From Rhodococcus sp. H36-A4 (GTDB taxonomy: Bacteria; Actinomycetota; Actinomycetes; Mycobacteriales; Mycobacteriaceae), in the NCBI RefSeq assembly GCF_027158005.1, contig NZ_JAPVLQ010000002.1:682001-746000 (forward strand): DNA of 64,000 nt, given 5' to 3'. Numbering within the stretch: the stretch's first letter is position 1; each line of letters opens with the position of its first letter. Positions 62,673-64,000 of this stretch are shown piece by piece. The notes under the pieces are model-generated. The model ran no database searches, was not told the DNA's origin, and was given only the letters and a program-made list of their open reading frames with translations. The translations under genes were made by a program, and so were the position numbers.

Positions 62673-63356
62673 GTGACCAGCGTGCATGCTGGCCCAGTCG
62701 TCGCGCTCGTACCGGCGGCGGGCCAGGGCCTTCGGCTCCAGCAAGGAATGCCGAAGGCGTATGTGACTTTGAAGGGCAGAACCCTTCTGCAACATTCGGT
62801 CGATGGTCTGACAGCATCAGGCGCCGTCGACCGAATCGTTGTGATTGTGCCGGCCGATCTGGTCGAGCACACGCGTGACCTCCTCGGGCCTGCTGTCACG
62901 GTGGTCGAAGGGGCTCGCGAACGCACCGATTCGGTGCGTTGCGGTCTCGCGGTGGCAGGAGACGCAGCCATCGTGCTGGTTCACGACGCTGCGCGCGCGC
63001 TCACTCCGCCCACTCTGGTTGCACGGGTGGTCGCCGAGGTGCGCGCTGGACGCGGTGCCGTCGTACCCGCAGTTCCGGTAACGGACACCGTCAAGTCGGT
63101 CGATCTCATGGGCGCCGTGGTCGGAACTCCCGACCGGAGCTCACTCCGAGCAATTCAGACCCCACAGGGATTTCGCGCGGATCTGTTGATTCGCGCCTAC
63201 GCCGAATCCGCGGACTCCGCGACCGACGACGCAGGACTGGTGGAGCGCCTCGGTGAGACGGTGCACACGATCACCGGTGAATTGCTCGCATTCAAGATCA
63301 CCACTCCACACGACCTTTTGCTCGCAGAGGCGATCACCGCACAGGAGAATGCATGA
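62673..63356 (+). CDS. ispD: 2-C-methyl-D-erythritol 4-phosphate cytidylyltransferase
   Basis: A 227-residue IspD of the MEP isoprenoid pathway. '[22 protein letters not shown]' is the nucleotide-binding loop (AAGxGxR...K), '[12 protein letters not shown]' and '[11 protein letters not shown]' are the catalytic and metal segments, and '[13 protein letters not shown]' is diagnostic. The start is GTG 62673, directly after carD. The stop overlaps ispF. Confidence 0.95.
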   Translation: MTSVHAGPVVALVPAAGQGLRLQQGMPKAYVTLKGRTLLQHSVDGLTASGAVDRIVVIVPADLVEHTRDLLGPAVTVVEGARERTDSVRCGLAVAGDAAIVLVHDAARALTPPTLVARVVAEVRAGRGAVVPAVPVTDTVKSVDLMGAVVGTPDRSSLRAIQTPQGFRADLLIRAYAESADSATDDAGLVERLGETVHTITGELLAFKITTPHDLLLAEAITAQENA

Positions 63357-63817
63357 GAGTCGGCATCGGAACAGATGTGCACCCGATTCAGGTCGGGCGG
63401 CCGTGTTGGCTCGCCGGCCTGTTGTTCGAGGACGGTGACGGTCTCGAAGGTCACTCGGACGGTGACGTCGCCGCCCACGCGCTGTGCGATGCGCTGCTGT
63501 CCGCGGCAGGTCTCGGTGACCTCGGCTCGGTTTTCGGGACCGGGCGACCCGAGTGGGACGGTGTCAGCGGTGCCGCAATGTTGACCGAAGTGCGTCGCCT
63601 GCTTGCCGAGCACGGGTTCGGTATCGGCAACGCCGCAGTTCAGATCATCGGAAATCGACCGAAGATCGGTCCGCGTCGTGTGGAGGCGCAGGAGACGTTG
63701 TCGGCGATTCTCGGGGCCCGCGTCTCGGTGTCTGCGACCACCACCGACGGATTGGGATTGACGGGTCGAGGCGAAGGAATTGCCGCCGTTGCGACGGCAC
63801 TTGTCATGAGCGAGTAA
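63353..63817 (+). CDS. ispF: 2-C-methyl-D-erythritol 2,4-cyclodiphosphate synthase
   Basis: A 154-residue IspF. '[13 protein letters not shown]' (the DxH metal site), '[31 protein letters not shown]' (second His and substrate loop), and the C-terminal '[23 protein letters not shown]' are all family-defining. ATG overlaps ispD, so IspD and IspF are made together; IspE is not encoded here. Confidence 0.96.
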   Translation: MRVGIGTDVHPIQVGRPCWLAGLLFEDGDGLEGHSDGDVAAHALCDALLSAAGLGDLGSVFGTGRPEWDGVSGAAMLTEVRRLLAEHGFGIGNAAVQIIGNRPKIGPRRVEAQETLSAILGARVSVSATTTDGLGLTGRGEGIAAVATALVMSE

Positions 63818-63826
63818 AACCCCCGG

Positions 63827-63832
63827 TAGCAT
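63827..63832 (+). promoter_or_regulatory. -10 element (TAGCAT) for leaderless cysS
   Basis: TAGCAT is followed by eight bases and the GTG start of cysS, with no ribosome-binding site. The same hexamer lies before the ATG at 18389. Confidence 0.45.
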
Positions 63833-63840
63833 GGCGAGTC

Positions 63841-64000
63841 GTGACCCTTCACCTTTACGACACCGAGACGAGGGCCTTGCGGGAATTCACCCCCTTGGTC
63901 CCTGGCCATGCGTCGGTGTACCTGTGTGGGGCGACGGTCCAGGGTGAGCCTCATATCGGCCACGTTCGTAGCGGTGTCGCATTCGACGTCCTTCGCAGGT
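63841..64000 (+). CDS. cysS: Cysteinyl-tRNA synthetase, N-terminal part (3' truncated by window)
   Basis: The first 53 codons from GTG 63841 read [20 protein letters not shown] and then '[20 protein letters not shown]', with the zinc-ligand Cys of YLCG and the class I HIGH motif of CysRS. The rest of the gene lies beyond the window. A -10 element at 63827 suggests a leaderless transcript. Confidence 0.93.
   Translation, partial: MTLHLYDTETRALREFTPLVPGHASVYLCGATVQGEPHIGHVRSGVAFDVLRR

Overview
The window is high-GC actinobacterial chromosome, most likely a Rhodococcus-type member of the Mycobacteriales. Evidence: from about 23.5 kb to the right edge the gene order closely follows, by my recollection, the Mycobacterium tuberculosis block Rv3580c-Rv3628c (ppa, dacB, a zinc metalloprotease, tilS, hpt, ftsH, folE-folP-folB-folK, DUF3180, DUF6779, DUF2520, panC, panD, coaX, lysS, clpC, mhuD, mutY, a beta-carbonic anhydrase, disA, radA, an LpqE-type lipoprotein, carD, ispD, ispF, cysS). 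Start codons are often GTG, stop/start overlaps are very common, and several genes look leaderless. No tRNA, rRNA, CRISPR array or intact mobile element was seen.

Left part (0-23.5 kb, accessory). A cobalamin riboswitch precedes a binding-protein/permease/ATPase importer and a FhuF-like [2Fe-2S] reductase. Next comes an extracytoplasmic copper/heme cluster (membrane protein, PepSY membrane protein, PCu(A)C copper chaperone, Tat-exported DyP peroxidase) and a secreted cupredoxin. A GntR regulator and MFS exporter pair converges on a two-gene operon for a Pls/PosA-type membrane NRPS, whose adenylation pocket reads like a lysine code, plus a small M1 aminopeptidase. This looks like an epsilon-polylysine-type synthetase/degrading-enzyme pair. 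Divergent from it, a SAM-IV riboswitch with a visible Shine-Dalgarno-sequestering hairpin controls a class-V aminotransferase. A YbaK deacylase, a TetR-regulated ABC-2-like membrane protein with two palindromic operators, a crotonase, a MarR regulator and a PAS protein follow.

Centre (23.5-46.5 kb). Conserved housekeeping operons: cell wall (dacB), tRNA modification (tilS), purine salvage (hpt), FtsH protease, folate (folE-P-B-K), pantothenate/CoA (DUF2520-panC-panD-coaX) and lysS. Two accessory items sit between hpt and ftsH: a markedly GC-richer fused acyl-CoA dehydrogenase with possible transposase debris in front of it, and a transmembrane Ser/Thr kinase with a planctomycete-like N-terminal region. 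folP carries an in-frame 24-bp tandem repeat. A cysteine dioxygenase-rhodanese pair is preceded by a leaderless cysteine-rich leader ORF and hairpin that look like a cysteine-responsive attenuator.

Right part (46.5-64 kb). clpC follows lysS directly, without the lsr2 gene I would expect in mycobacteria. A DHA2-type MFS exporter, an OsmC protein and a GGDEF-EAL protein separate clpC from mhuD; the GGDEF-EAL frame runs about 160 bp antisense into mhuD. The window ends with DNA repair and c-di-AMP signalling (mutY, disA, radA), the RNA-polymerase regulator carD, MEP-pathway isoprenoid genes (ispD, ispF) and the first codons of cysS. All functional calls are from reading sequence by eye; no database search was run.
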